DNA from: Candidatus Aminicenantota bacterium
Lineage (GTDB): Bacteria > Acidobacteriota > Aminicenantia > Aminicenantales > Aminicenantaceae
Length of the DNA: 34,767 bases
NCBI GenBank assembly: GCA_003648765.1
Contig: QMPV01000012.1
Coordinates: forward strand, 1-34,767
Direction of reading: 5' to 3'
Part shown: piece by piece, positions 1 to 8,609 of the stretch
Position numbering within the stretch: position 1 is the first letter of the stretch
Layout: each line of letters begins with the position of its first letter
Translations under genes and position numbers: made by a program
Notes under the pieces: generated by a model
What the model saw: the letters and a program-made list of their open reading frames with translations, nothing else
What the model was told of the DNA's origin: nothing
Databases searched by the model: none

Positions 1-694
1 AGGCTTACTTCACTATCATTTTTCTTCCAGTAAAAACTCAAAGACCGGCATTATATGGCAATTCCTCCTTAAAATTGGAGCCAATTTTGGAGACACAAAG
101 GGTCAGAGAAAAATAAGATGACATTTTTTTAAAAAATTGGGGCCAATTTTGGCCACACTTAAAGGGATGATTATTTGAGGAGAAATTTGAGGCTAGGCCT
201 TCCCTTTTTAGCCTTGAATAACCAAGATTTTAGTCGTTTTTGGTTAGTCTAAACGAAGAACTTCTTCCCCTCGATGGTCCTCAACCTTATCCAAGGAGAG
301 GGTCAAATAAGAAAAAATAATAAAATAAGAAAAAGAGGGCAATTTAAAATCAACTTATCAAAAACTCCTATTCGAGGCAGCTGCCTTTCCCCGCTTAAGT
401 GAAAGGTAGAGACTCAAACCCCATTCAATTTATCTTCTCAAATAATCCCCAATCTCTTTGTTTTTCCCCTCCATTAGGGAATGTTTAAAAGATTTTTCAG
501 GGCAGCCTAGCCAGCCAGCGGCGGCTAGCCCAGAAAAACTCCTTTACTTTATTATAAATTTTTTGCATATTAAAAAGTAAGATGATGGATTCCTTTTTCA
601 CCCCACATTCCTTTTCTATTAGTTTCGCGGCCAATTCCTGGCGGCTTCCTAATAAAAATCAGCGCCCCCTAAATTATCGAGGAGATTCAAAACA
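1..694. other. Intergenic region without a convincing gene
   Basis: No reading frame with coding character is seen on either strand. The region is AT-rich with many stops. It holds two copies of an 18-bp palindrome at 71-88 and 133-150 (listed separately). A small GC-rich inverted repeat, CTAGCC at 507-512 against GGCTAG at 523-528, is the only other dyad noticed. The end of the region is the upstream leader of the receiver/HD-GYP gene; I could not identify a confident -35/-10 pair for it. Confidence 0.6.
71..150. repeat. Two copies of an 18-bp palindromic repeat
   Basis: The sequence AAAATTGGAGCCAATTTT at 71-88 and AAAATTGGGGCCAATTTT at 133-150 share perfect 8-bp inverted arms around a 2-base centre. 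Both continue with related sequence on the right (TGGAGACAC... and TGGCCACAC..., each followed by AAAGGG), so the repeat unit is longer than the palindrome and the copies are direct repeats 62 bp apart. They could be a pair of operator sites, a REP-like dispersed element, or the remnant of a transposon end. No gene to the left is visible to decide which. Confidence 0.7.
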
Positions 695-2077
695 ATGACC
701 TCTTCGGACAAAACAAAAGTTCTCCTAGTGGAGGATGAAGTCATCATCGCCCGCGACATTCATCACATGCTCACCAATACCGGTTACGACGTTGTGGCCG
801 TGGTCAACACCGCCTCCGAGGCCATCGAGAAGGCTAAAGAATTAAAACCGGATGTGGTGCTGATGGACATTATGCTGGAAGGCAAACGAGCCGGAGTAGA
901 AGCGGCTTCCTACATCTATTTCAATCTTAATATTCCGATTATTTATATGACCGCTTACACTGACCAGATCACCGTGGAACAGGCCAAAAAATCAGAGCCC
1001 TTTGGTTATCTCTTAAAGCCTTTCGAAGAAAGAGAATTGCGGACCACCATTGAAGTGGCCCTGTATAAATTCAAAATGGAAAACCGGTTGAAAGAAAGAG
1101 AACAATGGCTCTCTACTATCTTAACCAGTATCCGCGAGGGCTTAATTGCTACTGATGCTCAAGGTCGGATAACCTTCATGAATCCCTTAGCGGTTAAATT
1201 AACCGGTTGGCCCGAAGACAAAGCCCTGGGGCAATCTTTAAATAAAGTGGTGAAAATAATCGATGAAAACAAACAAAAAATAATTAAAATCCCTCTCAAA
1301 GATCTTCACTCAGGCTCACAATTTGTCTTTCCTCCCCGGTGTCTTTTAGCTAACCGAGAAGGGCATTTGATTCCCATTGCTCCCCTAATTTCACCTATCG
1401 AAAATGAGAAACAAGTCATCAGTGGAGTGGTTCTGACCTTAGCTGATATAACCGCCCAAAGAAAAGCAGAAGAAGAACAGCTGAAAAGCTTGGAGAAAAT
1501 GACGAAAGCCATGATTGGGACTATTCAAGCTTTAGCCTCGACAATTGAAATGCGTGACCCCTACACCGCCGGACATCAACGCCGAGTGGCTCTTCTCTCG
1601 GCAGCTATAGCTGAAAAGATGAGACTTCCTCAGGAAACAATCGAAGCTATCAAATTAGCCGCGGAAGTTCACGATATAGGTAAAATCCACATCCCAGCTG
1701 AAATTTTGAGTAAACCTGGGCAGCTTTCTGAGTTAGAATACAACATCATTAAAACTCATCCTCAGGTAGGATACGAAGTTCTCAAAAATATTGAATTTCC
1801 CTGGCCGATCGCCGAAATTGTTCATCAGCACCATGAACGTCTTGATGGCAGTGGGTATCCCCAAGGACTAAAAAACGATCAAATTCTTCTTGAAGCCCGC
1901 ATTATTGCTGTGGCTGATGTGGTCGAGGCCATGGCTTCTCACCGGCCTTATCGTCCAGCCAAGGCCATCCAGGAAGCGCTTCAAGAAATCCAGAAAAACA
2001 AAGGCAAACTCTATGACCCGGAGGTAGTTGAGGCTTGCTTATCTCTTTTCAAGGAAGGATACATCCTTCAGGCCTAA
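695..2077 (+). CDS. Receiver-PAS-HD-GYP response regulator (predicted c-di-GMP phosphodiesterase)
   Basis: A 460-residue cytoplasmic signalling protein. Residues 8-122 form a receiver domain with acidic pocket E13/D14, phosphoacceptor D58 (VVLMDIM), T86 and K108. Residues about 135-255 form a PAS-like domain (GLIATDAQGRITFMN), joined by a short helical linker. Residues about 270-455 form an HD-GYP domain with DPYTAGHQRRV (288-298), the HD pair H326/D327 in HDIGKIHIP, and HHERLDGSGYP (379-389). HD-GYP domains hydrolyse cyclic di-GMP; all signature residues are present, so activity is likely. There is no DNA-binding domain. The ATG at 695 follows the GAGGAG ribosome site at 679-684. No histidine kinase is adjacent, so its partner must be elsewhere; the kinase at 28600 has its own regulator. 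The input sensed by the PAS domain is unknown. Confidence 0.93.
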   Translation: MTSSDKTKVLLVEDEVIIARDIHHMLTNTGYDVVAVVNTASEAIEKAKELKPDVVLMDIMLEGKRAGVEAASYIYFNLNIPIIYMTAYTDQITVEQAKKSEPFGYLLKPFEERELRTTIEVALYKFKMENRLKEREQWLSTILTSIREGLIATDAQGRITFMNPLAVKLTGWPEDKALGQSLNKVVKIIDENKQKIIKIPLKDLHSGSQFVFPPRCLLANREGHLIPIAPLISPIENEKQVISGVVLTLADITAQRKAEEEQLKSLEKMTKAMIGTIQALASTIEMRDPYTAGHQRRVALLSAAIAEKMRLPQETIEAIKLAAEVHDIGKIHIPAEILSKPGQLSELEYNIIKTHPQVGYEVLKNIEFPWPIAEIVHQHHERLDGSGYPQGLKNDQILLEARIIAVADVVEAMASHRPYRPAKAIQEALQEIQKNKGKLYDPEVVEACLSLFKEGYILQA

Positions 2078-2489
2078 AAATTTTCTCCGGAATTGATTAA
2101 TCCCTAAATTATTAAAGGAGGAAGTACCCAAAAATAACAAAAAGCGCTAATTCTCTTTTTAGTTCACGGTACTAATGGATACCTGCTAAGAGGGACGCTT
2201 TGCGGGCAAGTCCTCACCTTTCACCTTGGATCTCAAGGAAAACCTCTTAAGCGAAGAAGTTATGGGTGAGCGGGTTTAAATTATCCCTCTTTCTGCTATC
2301 TTGTTTAACATTTTTAGGTTATTTAACATTCTCTCGCTCTGGTAAAAGATTGGTTTCGGGAAAGAGTTCTTAGATTAGATAGGCTAAGGAATGACAAAAA
2401 ACCTTCGTTATTCAAAGGTGAAGGGTGAAGACCTGATTTTAATTTCGCAAACCCCCTTTTTTATTTTCTCAAATTTTATAAAATGAGGT
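2078..2489. other. Intergenic region, possible structured RNA
   Basis: No gene of useful length is seen. A consensus-like AAAGGAGG at 2115-2122 is not followed by any ATG, GTG or TTG at a workable distance. Further on, CTCACC (2213-2218) can pair with GGTGAG (2265-2270) around an inner hairpin CCTTG-GATCT-CAAGG (2224-2238); this could be a small structured RNA but is short enough to be chance. Direct repeats TTTAACATT lie at 2304-2312 and 2322-2330. Confidence 0.4.
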
Positions 2490-2492
2490 TTG

Positions 2493-2711
2493 ATGTTAAA
2501 TCTGCATAAATTTCTCAGTTCTCTCTTCTTGGTGCTTTCCATAATTTTCTCTATTCTGGGAATTGCTTTTTTTCTTTTTCTCTTTCTCCCCGAATTCAAC
2601 ATTTACTGGCTCATTCTTGCCCCTGTAATTCTCACCATTTATCAATTGCCGGCTGTTGGCCTTTTCTGGCTCCACAAAAAATTCAAAAATGAGCACAAGC
2701 CTTCTCTTTAA
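2493..2711 (+). CDS. Small membrane protein with two predicted helices
   Basis: A hypothetical protein of 72 residues. It has two strongly hydrophobic segments, about residues 8-30 (FLSSLFLVLSIIFSILGIAF...) and 35-57 (NIYWLILAPVILTIYQLPAV...), followed by a basic tail (HKKFKNEHK), so the C-terminus is probably cytoplasmic. I do not recognise the family. I chose the ATG at 2493 over the in-frame TTG at 2490 because GAGG at 2485-2488 is too close to the TTG and only just far enough from the ATG. It precedes the alpha-mannosidase gene by 86 bp on the same strand and could be cotranscribed. Phenylalanine- and leucine-rich AT-rich DNA can give such frames by chance, so confidence is moderate. Confidence 0.5.
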   Translation: MLNLHKFLSSLFLVLSIIFSILGIAFFLFLFLPEFNIYWLILAPVILTIYQLPAVGLFWLHKKFKNEHKPSL

Positions 2712-2797
2712 ATCCATATTGACCTTTCGTCGGGGAATTGATAAGATTCAGCCGCTTTCCATGGTCATCAAACCTTTTACTTAGAAGGGAGTCTCCA

Positions 2798-5700
2798 ATG
2801 AGAAATTCCATTCGTCTTATTTTGGGCATCTTTCTAACTTTACTTATTATTTCTCTCCCTTTTCAGGCCCAGGAATCTCAAAAAATTCAACATCTTATTC
2901 AGGAATTTGAGAGTCTGATCGATGCCTCCATTCCCTTCTGGAAAGTCTCTTGTCAAGATTTCCCCTCAGCGGCCTCTCCTTCTTACGATGATTCCTCTTG
3001 GGAAACTCGCCCCCGTTCCTTGACTTTACGTGAAAAAAAGTTCATCTGGCTTCGTCACCAAATTACTATTCCCTCTCACTTTGCTGCAATTCCTACCGCC
3101 GGTCAGGAAGTATCTCTCCGTCTGATTTTTCGGGGCCTAGGAATATTCTCCGGCCAAATTTTTCTTAATGGACAATTACTTCAGAATTTCACTCTAGATT
3201 TCGGCAATTCAGCCCGCAGCCTAACTAAAATCTTTCCTTTGGTTGATCAAGCTAACCCCCAAGCGAGTTACCTTATTGCTCTTCGGCTGGAAAACAAAGG
3301 TCGCTTGCCATTGCTCTCTCGGAAACAAGCTGAGCCTGGTACCTTCCTTCAGCTCCAGACAGCTCGTCTCGTCTATCCCCGGGCCATTGAGGCTGAAGAA
3401 AAACTTAATCGCTGTCTTCTAGACTTAAAATTAGGAATGAAACTACTCGAACTTGCCCCCCAACCACCCTTGCCTCCCCATCGTCTCCGGCCCCTGTCTC
3501 CAGTTTACCGGAAAAGAATAAATTCTAAGGAATTCAAAAAAATCCTCGCCGCCTTCTATAAAGCAACTCGTCAAATTAACCTTCAAGCCCTCAAAGAAGG
3601 AAATTATTCCCAAGTAGAAAACAGTCTAAAGAAATTCTATTTCGAACTTCAGCCCGTTATTAAATACGCTAAAAATTTTACTATTTATGTCGGTGGCAAT
3701 TCTCATATTGATCTAGCCTGGCTATGGAGATGGTTGGAAACAATTGAAGTGGGGCGGGCTACCTTTGAAACTATCCTTCAAAATATGGAGGAATATCCCG
3801 AAATCATTTATATCCAAAGCCAGGCCCAGCTTTATGAATGGATCGAAAAAAAGTACCCCCAACTTTTTGAGAAAATCCGCCAAAAAGTCCGCGAAGGGCG
3901 TTGGGAAATCGTCGGAGGGATGTGGGTCGAACCTGATTGTAATCTTATTGATGGAGAATCTTTTGTCCGCCAAATTCTCTATGGGAAACGTTACTTTAAA
4001 GAAAAATTTGGAGTCGATGTGACTATTGGTTGGAATCCAGATTCTTTTGGTTACAACTGGAATATGCCCCAATTTCTGGTTAAGTCAGGATTTAAGGCTT
4101 TCGTGACTCAAAAAATTTTTTGGAACGACACCACTTCTTTTCCCTATTTTCTTTTCTGGTGGGAAGCTCCAGACGGTTCCCGAATTCTTACTTATTTTCC
4201 ACCCACGGGTTATGTCGGAAGTCTGCGGGCCGAGAGGATGATTGAAGGCTTGAAAAATTTCGAGCGGAATACTGGGCTTCAACAAACTTATATTCTTTAC
4301 GGCCTGGGAGACCACGGTGGCGGTCCTAATCGGGAAATGCTCGACCGGGCCCGTAACCATGAAAAACAGGCCCTCTTTCCTCAATTAATCCATAAACCTT
4401 TCCACGAATTTATTCAGAAAATTCAGAAAAAAGCTGCCTCGACCATTCCACTGTGGAAAGATGAACTTTATCTGGAATATCATCGGGGAACTTACACTAC
4501 TCAAGCTAAAACCAAAAAATGGAACCGTCGTTCAGAAGTCTGGCTGACCGAAGCCGAAAAAATTGCCTCTCTGGGTTTTCTCTGGGATAAAGACTATCCC
4601 CAAAAAGCCTTGACCCGAGCCTGGAAAAATGTCCTCCTTAACCAATTTCATGATATTCTCCCCGGCTCCAGTATCCATCCAGTCTATCGGGATGCCGAAG
4701 AATTCTACCAGCGAGCGGCCCAAGTGACGCGGAAGGTCATCAATCAAGGCCTTCTTTTCCTCGCCCAAAAAGTCAAAATCCCGCCGACTCTCAATGATTC
4801 CCCTTTATTGGTTTTCAATTCCCTTTCCTGGAAAAGAGACGGCCTGGTAAAAGTGGCTCTTCCCCGGCATTTAAGTTCTCAGGAAAATCTAGTCGTGGAA
4901 AACCACCGCGGCGAGATAATTCCTTCTCAATTAATCACCACCAGAGGCAGAAAATTAATTTGTTTTCTAGCCAAAGATATTCCTCCTCTAGGCTACAAAC
5001 TATATCAGATCCGGCCGGCTCCAGCACTTTCTTATAGAAGTAACCTCAAAGTGGAAAAGTTCACTCTGGAAAATAAATTTTTTAAGATTGTCCTTCACCC
5101 CGAAACCGGCAACATAATCAGTATTTTCGATAAACAGGCTAAAAGAGAGGTAATTTCCCACCAGCAGCCAGCCAACCAATTACAACTTTTTGAAGATATC
5201 CCAGAAAGATGGGACGCCTGGAACATCGGTTATACCGGCCGGAAGTGGACTCTCGACAAATATGACCGCCTCGAGGTAGTCCACCAGGGCCCCGTGCTAG
5301 CCTCCATCAAAATTTCTAAAAGCTTTCTTGGCTTGGCTAAGGCCCGGCGAGAACCCACTACTGACTTTCCCTCTTCCTTTTTCAATCAAGAAATTATTCT
5401 CTACAACGATCTCCCTCGCATCGACATCAAGATGAAGGCTGATTGGTGGGAAGAGCATACTTTGCTTAAAGTAGCTTTCCCGGTTGAAGTAGACAGCCAA
5501 CAGGCCACTTATGAAATTCCCTATGCTTTTATTCAACGGCCGACAGCGAGAAACACTCCCTGGGAAAAAGCTCGTTTTGAAGTTTCAGCCATCCGTTGGG
5601 CCGATCTCTCCGACGGCGATTACGGAGTCAGCCTGCTAAATAACTGTAAATATGGTCATGATATTGAAAAGAACGTTATGCGTTTAACTCTCCTGCGTTC

Positions 5701-6151
5701 CCCTACCTGGCCTGATCCTCTAGCCGACCGAGGAAAGCACGAATTCGCCTATGCTCTCTATCCCCATCAAGGTGATTGGCGTCAAGCAGACACAGTGCTG
5801 CGGGCTTACGAATTCAATGTCCCTCTCCGAGCAATATGGCTGGAAAAGAGTTCCGGGATGAAAAACACTCAACCAACTCTTCCTCCCAAAATGTCGTTCT
5901 TTAAAGTCACTCCCACCAACATTATTCTGGCAGCTATCAAAAAAGCTGAGGATCGCCCCACCCTAATTCTTCGCCTTTATGAAGCAGAAGGTCTTTCCAC
6001 AGAAGCAACTCTGGAATTCTTCCAACCTCCCCGTCAGGTTTATGAAACCGATTTAATGGAAAATCGTCTCAAGAAACTATCCTGTCGGGGTCAAAAGCTT
6101 AATTTGGCTTTTGGAAAAAATGAAATAAAAACTGTCGAGGTCGGCTTCTAA
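2798..6151 (+). CDS. Exported GH38-family alpha-mannosidase
   Basis: About 1117 residues. The N-terminus MRNSIRLILGIFLTLLIISL is a typical signal peptide ending near FQA-QES, so the enzyme is exported. After a beta-rich N-terminal region (to about 160) comes the GH38 catalytic domain. GNSHIDLAWLW supplies the zinc ligands H303 and D305, WNPDSFGYNW carries the predicted nucleophile D415, and NQFHDILPGSS carries a further zinc-ligand histidine, H618. The alpha-mannosidase middle domain and the large beta-sandwich C-terminal domain follow. Family members cleave alpha-linked mannose from glycans by a retaining mechanism. The ATG at 2798 has AGAAGGGA just upstream; an in-frame TTG at 2738 would put 20 charged residues before the signal peptide and is rejected. 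No glycan transport genes are nearby. The gene converges on the tRNA pair with no clear terminator between. Confidence 0.93.
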   Translation: MRNSIRLILGIFLTLLIISLPFQAQESQKIQHLIQEFESLIDASIPFWKVSCQDFPSAASPSYDDSSWETRPRSLTLREKKFIWLRHQITIPSHFAAIPTAGQEVSLRLIFRGLGIFSGQIFLNGQLLQNFTLDFGNSARSLTKIFPLVDQANPQASYLIALRLENKGRLPLLSRKQAEPGTFLQLQTARLVYPRAIEAEEKLNRCLLDLKLGMKLLELAPQPPLPPHRLRPLSPVYRKRINSKEFKKILAAFYKATRQINLQALKEGNYSQVENSLKKFYFELQPVIKYAKNFTIYVGGNSHIDLAWLWRWLETIEVGRATFETILQNMEEYPEIIYIQSQAQLYEWIEKKYPQLFEKIRQKVREGRWEIVGGMWVEPDCNLIDGESFVRQILYGKRYFKEKFGVDVTIGWNPDSFGYNWNMPQFLVKSGFKAFVTQKIFWNDTTSFPYFLFWWEAPDGSRILTYFPPTGYVGSLRAERMIEGLKNFERNTGLQQTYILYGLGDHGGGPNREMLDRARNHEKQALFPQLIHKPFHEFIQKIQKKAASTIPLWKDELYLEYHRGTYTTQAKTKKWNRRSEVWLTEAEKIASLGFLWDKDYPQKALTRAWKNVLLNQFHDILPGSSIHPVYRDAEEFYQRAAQVTRKVINQGLLFLAQKVKIPPTLNDSPLLVFNSLSWKRDGLVKVALPRHLSSQENLVVENHRGEIIPSQLITTRGRKLICFLAKDIPPLGYKLYQIRPAPALSYRSNLKVEKFTLENKFFKIVLHPETGNIISIFDKQAKREVISHQQPANQLQLFEDIPERWDAWNIGYTGRKWTLDKYDRLEVVHQGPVLASIKISKSFLGLAKARREPTTDFPSSFFNQEIILYNDLPRIDIKMKADWWEEHTLLKVAFPVEVDSQQATYEIPYAFIQRPTARNTPWEKARFEVSAIRWADLSDGDYGVSLLNNCKYGHDIEKNVMRLTLLRSPTWPDPLADRGKHEFAYALYPHQGDWRQADTVLRAYEFNVPLRAIWLEKSSGMKNTQPTLPPKMSFFKVTPTNIILAAIKKAEDRPTLILRLYEAEGLSTEATLEFFQPPRQVYETDLMENRLKKLSCRGQKLNLAFGKNEIKTVEVGF

Positions 6152-6196
6152 GCTTTTAAAAGAAGCGAATAGAAATTCTTTCGAGAAAAAGAAGAG

Positions 6197-6271
6197 CGCC
6201 CCCGACGGGATTCGAACCCGTGTTGCCGCCTTGAAAGGGCGATGTCCTAGGCCTGGCTAGACGACAGGGGC
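6197..6271 (-). tRNA. tRNA-Glu (anticodon TTC)
   Basis: On the minus strand the sequence folds as a standard cloverleaf. The acceptor arm GCCCCTG pairs with CGGGGGC, including one T-G wobble. The anticodon arm has stem CGCC/GGCG and loop CTTTCAA, giving anticodon TTC. The T arm ACGGGTTCGAATCCCGT is canonical. The discriminator is G, and the following bases are CTC, so the 3' CCA is not encoded and must be added by a nucleotidyltransferase. It lies 7 bp downstream of tRNA-Lys, in the same transcript. Confidence 0.95.
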
Positions 6272-6278
6272 GCGTGAA

Positions 6279-6353
6279 TGGTGAGCCGTGCTGGACTCGA
6301 ACCAGCGACACCCGGCTTAAAAGGCCGGTGCTCTCCCTCTGAGCTAACGGCCC
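6279..6353 (-). tRNA. tRNA-Lys (anticodon TTT)
   Basis: On the minus strand it begins GGGCCGTTAGCTCAG, typical of tRNA-Lys. The acceptor arm GGGCCGT pairs with ACGGCTC. The anticodon stem CGGC/GCCG encloses the loop CTTTTAA, with anticodon TTT. The T arm is GCTGGTTCGAGTCCAGC. The discriminator A is followed by an encoded CCA (6279-6281), unlike the neighbouring tRNA-Glu. It is the first gene of a two-tRNA unit with its own promoter at 6373-6401. Confidence 0.96.
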
Positions 6354-6372
6354 GTTTATTTGGGGATGCTTA

Positions 6373-6401
6373 TTTATAAACTAATTGGCAAAATGTGTCA
6401 A
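6373..6401 (-). promoter_or_regulatory. Sigma-70-type promoter of the tRNA-Lys/tRNA-Glu unit
   Basis: Read on the minus strand, TTGACA (6401-6396) is followed after exactly 17 bases by TATAAA (6378-6373). This is a near-consensus promoter. The expected start point is about 6366, some 13 bases ahead of the mature 5' end of tRNA-Lys at 6353. Confidence 0.8.
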
Positions 6402-6412
6402 TAGACTTAAGA

Positions 6413-6442
6413 CTTTCTTCTAATCAGAAAGCAGGTTTTTTT
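6413..6442 (+). terminator. Weak candidate terminator, plus strand
   Basis: CTTTCT (6413-6418) and AGAAAG (6426-6431) can form a 6-bp stem with a 7-base loop, followed after four bases by seven Ts (6436-6442). The stem is AT-rich and the T-run is not directly adjacent. It could stop plus-strand readthrough from the alpha-mannosidase gene that has passed the antisense tRNAs. Confidence 0.25.
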
Positions 6443-6455
6443 AATGAAAATTAAA

Positions 6456-7148
6456 TTATTTTACTTCTTCAATCCTTTCAATAATCCAGCGGCCACGATA
6501 ATGCCGACCCAGAGATTCATCGGTTAAATCATATTTTCTTAAATAAAAACGGTAAGTCTTGGATTCACCATCTTTTTGCTTGACGGCTACATCAACCGTC
6601 TTAAACCTAACTTTACCAGTAAAGGTTCTAATGGTCGGCAATTCCCCGGTCCCCAGAGAAAAAGTAGCAATTTCTTCTTCACGAGCGGCAGCTGCTTTAG
6701 CTTCGTTATATTCTTTCTGGAGGTTCTTATGCTTTTCATATTGTTCATCGTACTTTTTCTGCATTTCTTCAACTTTCTTTCGAGCGGCCCGCCGGGCAGA
6801 ACGTGTCCGGGCGTTTTCCAACTCAAACTTGGCCTCATCTAAAGCGTCTCGAGCATCTAAAGTAATACCTACCGACTCTTCCACCTTTTTCTTGAGTTCC
6901 TGCTCCTTTTTGTCCATCTCAGGCAATTTGAAAGGTTCTACTGTTTCTTCACCAATAGCTATAATTTCCCAGCTGGCGAAATCGATGCTGACTGGTTCCA
7001 AAGCCATAGTTGACATTGTGGTTGTATCCCTAAGAGAAACTGCATCAAAATATCTCTTTAAAAGAGTTCGTTCTGGTTTAGAGGCGCAACTCTGGAACGC
7101 CAGAAAAATAATTAAGACACCAATAATGGAAAGAACTTTCCGATTCAT
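6456..7148 (-). CDS. Predicted lipoprotein with central coiled coil
   Basis: A hypothetical protein of 230 residues. The N-terminus MNRKVLSIIGVLIIFLAFQSC is a lipoprotein signal with the lipid-modified cysteine at C21. Residues about 30-75 contain an RTLLKRYFDAVSLRDTTTMS segment, reminiscent of the start of NTF2/DUF4878-like domains of lipoproteins. Residues about 80-160 are a charged heptad-like coiled coil rich in K, E, A and R. The last 70 residues look beta-rich and end with HYRGRWIIERIEEV. I do not recognise the family as a whole. It starts 12 bp after the gatA stop behind the strong ribosome site GGAAGGAGGAAG, so it is cotranscribed with gatCA, but this probably reflects genome layout rather than function. 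The C-terminus probably lies in the periplasm or on the membrane face. Confidence 0.85.
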   Translation of the reverse strand: MNRKVLSIIGVLIIFLAFQSCASKPERTLLKRYFDAVSLRDTTTMSTMALEPVSIDFASWEIIAIGEETVEPFKLPEMDKKEQELKKKVEESVGITLDARDALDEAKFELENARTRSARRAARKKVEEMQKKYDEQYEKHKNLQKEYNEAKAAAAREEEIATFSLGTGELPTIRTFTGKVRFKTVDVAVKQKDGESKTYRFYLRKYDLTDESLGRHYRGRWIIERIEEVK

Positions 7149-7160
7149 TCTTCCTCCTTC

Positions 7161-8609
7161 CTAAATTATTTTATTATATTCTTTTCTAAATTCTACTTTT
7201 TTTTCTAGTAAAAAAGCAAGTCTAAACAACTGTGATTCTTGAAAAAAATCTCCGATAATCTGCAGACCTATGGGTAAACCCTCCTTGGTCATCCCTACTG
7301 GGATAGAAATAGCCGGCACCCCGGCTAGGTTAGCGGTCACGGTAAATATGTCTGATAAGTACATGGCAAGGGGGTCAGCTTTAGCTCCGAAGCGAAAGGC
7401 TGGCTCAGGCGTGGTCGGGGTAAGAATAAAATCCACCTTTTTCAGGGCTGAAGAGAACTCGCGGGCAATTAAATGGCGAGCTCGGGTAGCCTGACCATAA
7501 TACGCTTCATAATAACCAGCACTCAGAGCAAAAGTGCCCAAGATTATCCGACGCTTGACTTCTGGTCCAAAGCCTTTGGTCCTTGTTTTTTCATACATAG
7601 CTCGGAGTTGATTGACTTTCTGGTCCCGAAAGCCATAACGGACACCATCATAACGCGCCAAATTGGAGCTGGCTTCAGAAGGAGCAATAACATAATAGCA
7701 GGGAAGAGCTATCTTCCACGAAGAAAATTCTATCTCTTCAAATTGAGCGCCCTCTTTTTCCAAATAATTGATAATTCTCTCAAAAGCTGTTCCTACTTCA
7801 GGATCAATGCCTTCTAAAAGTTCCCCCGAGATAAGACCAATTCTCAAAGAAGTCAAAGGTTGGGCTAATTCGGTTAAATAATCGGGGACCGGTTGAGCGG
7901 CAGTGGTTGAATCTCGATGATCCTGGCCGGCAATAACCTGAGTCAAAAGAGCACAATCTTCCACTGAACGGGTTAAAGGGCCAATCTGATCAAGCGAAGA
8001 GGCAAAAGCCACTAAACCATAACGCGAAACCCGGCCATAGGTAGGCTTAAGTCCCACCAGACCACAAAAAGCTGCTGGCTGGCGGACTGATCCCCCAGTA
8101 TCAGACCCTAAGGCCAGGGGTACTTCTCCCGCCGCTACGGCCGCCGCTGAGCCGCCACTGGAACCACCAGGCACACAATCTAAATTCCAAGGATTTCGGG
8201 TAGGGAAAAAGGCCGAATTCTCAGTGGAAGAACCCATAGCAAACTCATCAAGGTTGGTCTTACCAATAATAATAGCTCCCGCTCTTTTTAATTTCTCGAC
8301 AACAGTGGCCTCATAAGGGGGATAAAAATTTTCCAAAATGCGGGAAGCACAGGTAGTGCGAATTCCTCGAGTGACAATGTTATCTTTTACTGCTACAGGA
8401 ACTCCCGCTAAGAGTCCTTGCCGAGCTGGAGCACCCTTATCTAAGGCTTGGGCTTGAGCCAGAGCTTCTTTCTCACAGACCGTAATAAAAGCTCTCAACT
8501 GCTCATCTTTTTCTTTTATCCTGTGGAGAAAATACTCCACCACTTCTTGAGCTCGGAGCTCTCCCGTCCGGATGAGATGGGCCAATCTGACAGCTGAGTC
8601 AGGTATCAT
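7161..8609 (-). CDS. gatA: Glutamyl-tRNA(Gln)/aspartyl-tRNA(Asn) amidotransferase subunit A
   Basis: A 482-residue amidase-signature protein of the normal GatA length. GatA releases ammonia from glutamine (or asparagine), and the GatCAB complex uses it to convert Glu-tRNA(Gln) or Asp-tRNA(Asn) to the correct aminoacyl-tRNA. The Ser-cisSer-Lys triad is intact: K75 in PVAVKDN, S150 in the GGSSGGSAAA motif (148-157) and nucleophile S174 in GSDTGGSVRQPA. The ATG overlaps the gatC stop by four bases (ATGA), indicating translational coupling. The partner gatB is not in the window. A lipoprotein gene follows after 12 bp. Confidence 0.97.
   Translation of the reverse strand: MIPDSAVRLAHLIRTGELRAQEVVEYFLHRIKEKDEQLRAFITVCEKEALAQAQALDKGAPARQGLLAGVPVAVKDNIVTRGIRTTCASRILENFYPPYEATVVEKLKRAGAIIIGKTNLDEFAMGSSTENSAFFPTRNPWNLDCVPGGSSGGSAAAVAAGEVPLALGSDTGGSVRQPAAFCGLVGLKPTYGRVSRYGLVAFASSLDQIGPLTRSVEDCALLTQVIAGQDHRDSTTAAQPVPDYLTELAQPLTSLRIGLISGELLEGIDPEVGTAFERIINYLEKEGAQFEEIEFSSWKIALPCYYVIAPSEASSNLARYDGVRYGFRDQKVNQLRAMYEKTRTKGFGPEVKRRIILGTFALSAGYYEAYYGQATRARHLIAREFSSALKKVDFILTPTTPEPAFRFGAKADPLAMYLSDIFTVTANLAGVPAISIPVGMTKEGLPIGLQIIGDFFQESQLFRLAFLLEKKVEFRKEYNKII

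Noticed and set aside
71-150. Palindromic repeats as the end of a CRISPR array
   Set aside because: Only two copies, diverged at their centres, with no spacer regularity and no cas gene.
2115-2122. AAAGGAGG that could mark a small gene
   Set aside because: No start codon lies at a workable distance and the frames that follow stop early.
2738-2797. Upstream TTG start that would add 20 residues to the alpha-mannosidase
   Set aside because: The ATG at 2798 has a ribosome site and begins a clean signal peptide; the extension is charged and would bury it.
6152-6196. Terminator between the converging alpha-mannosidase and tRNA genes
   Set aside because: Only 4-5 bp stems without a T-run on either strand could be drawn.
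6559-7164. 201-codon plus-strand frame antisense to the lipoprotein gene
   Set aside because: Serine- and arginine-rich translation is typical of the strand opposite a coiled-coil gene; the minus-strand gene has a signal peptide and ribosome site.
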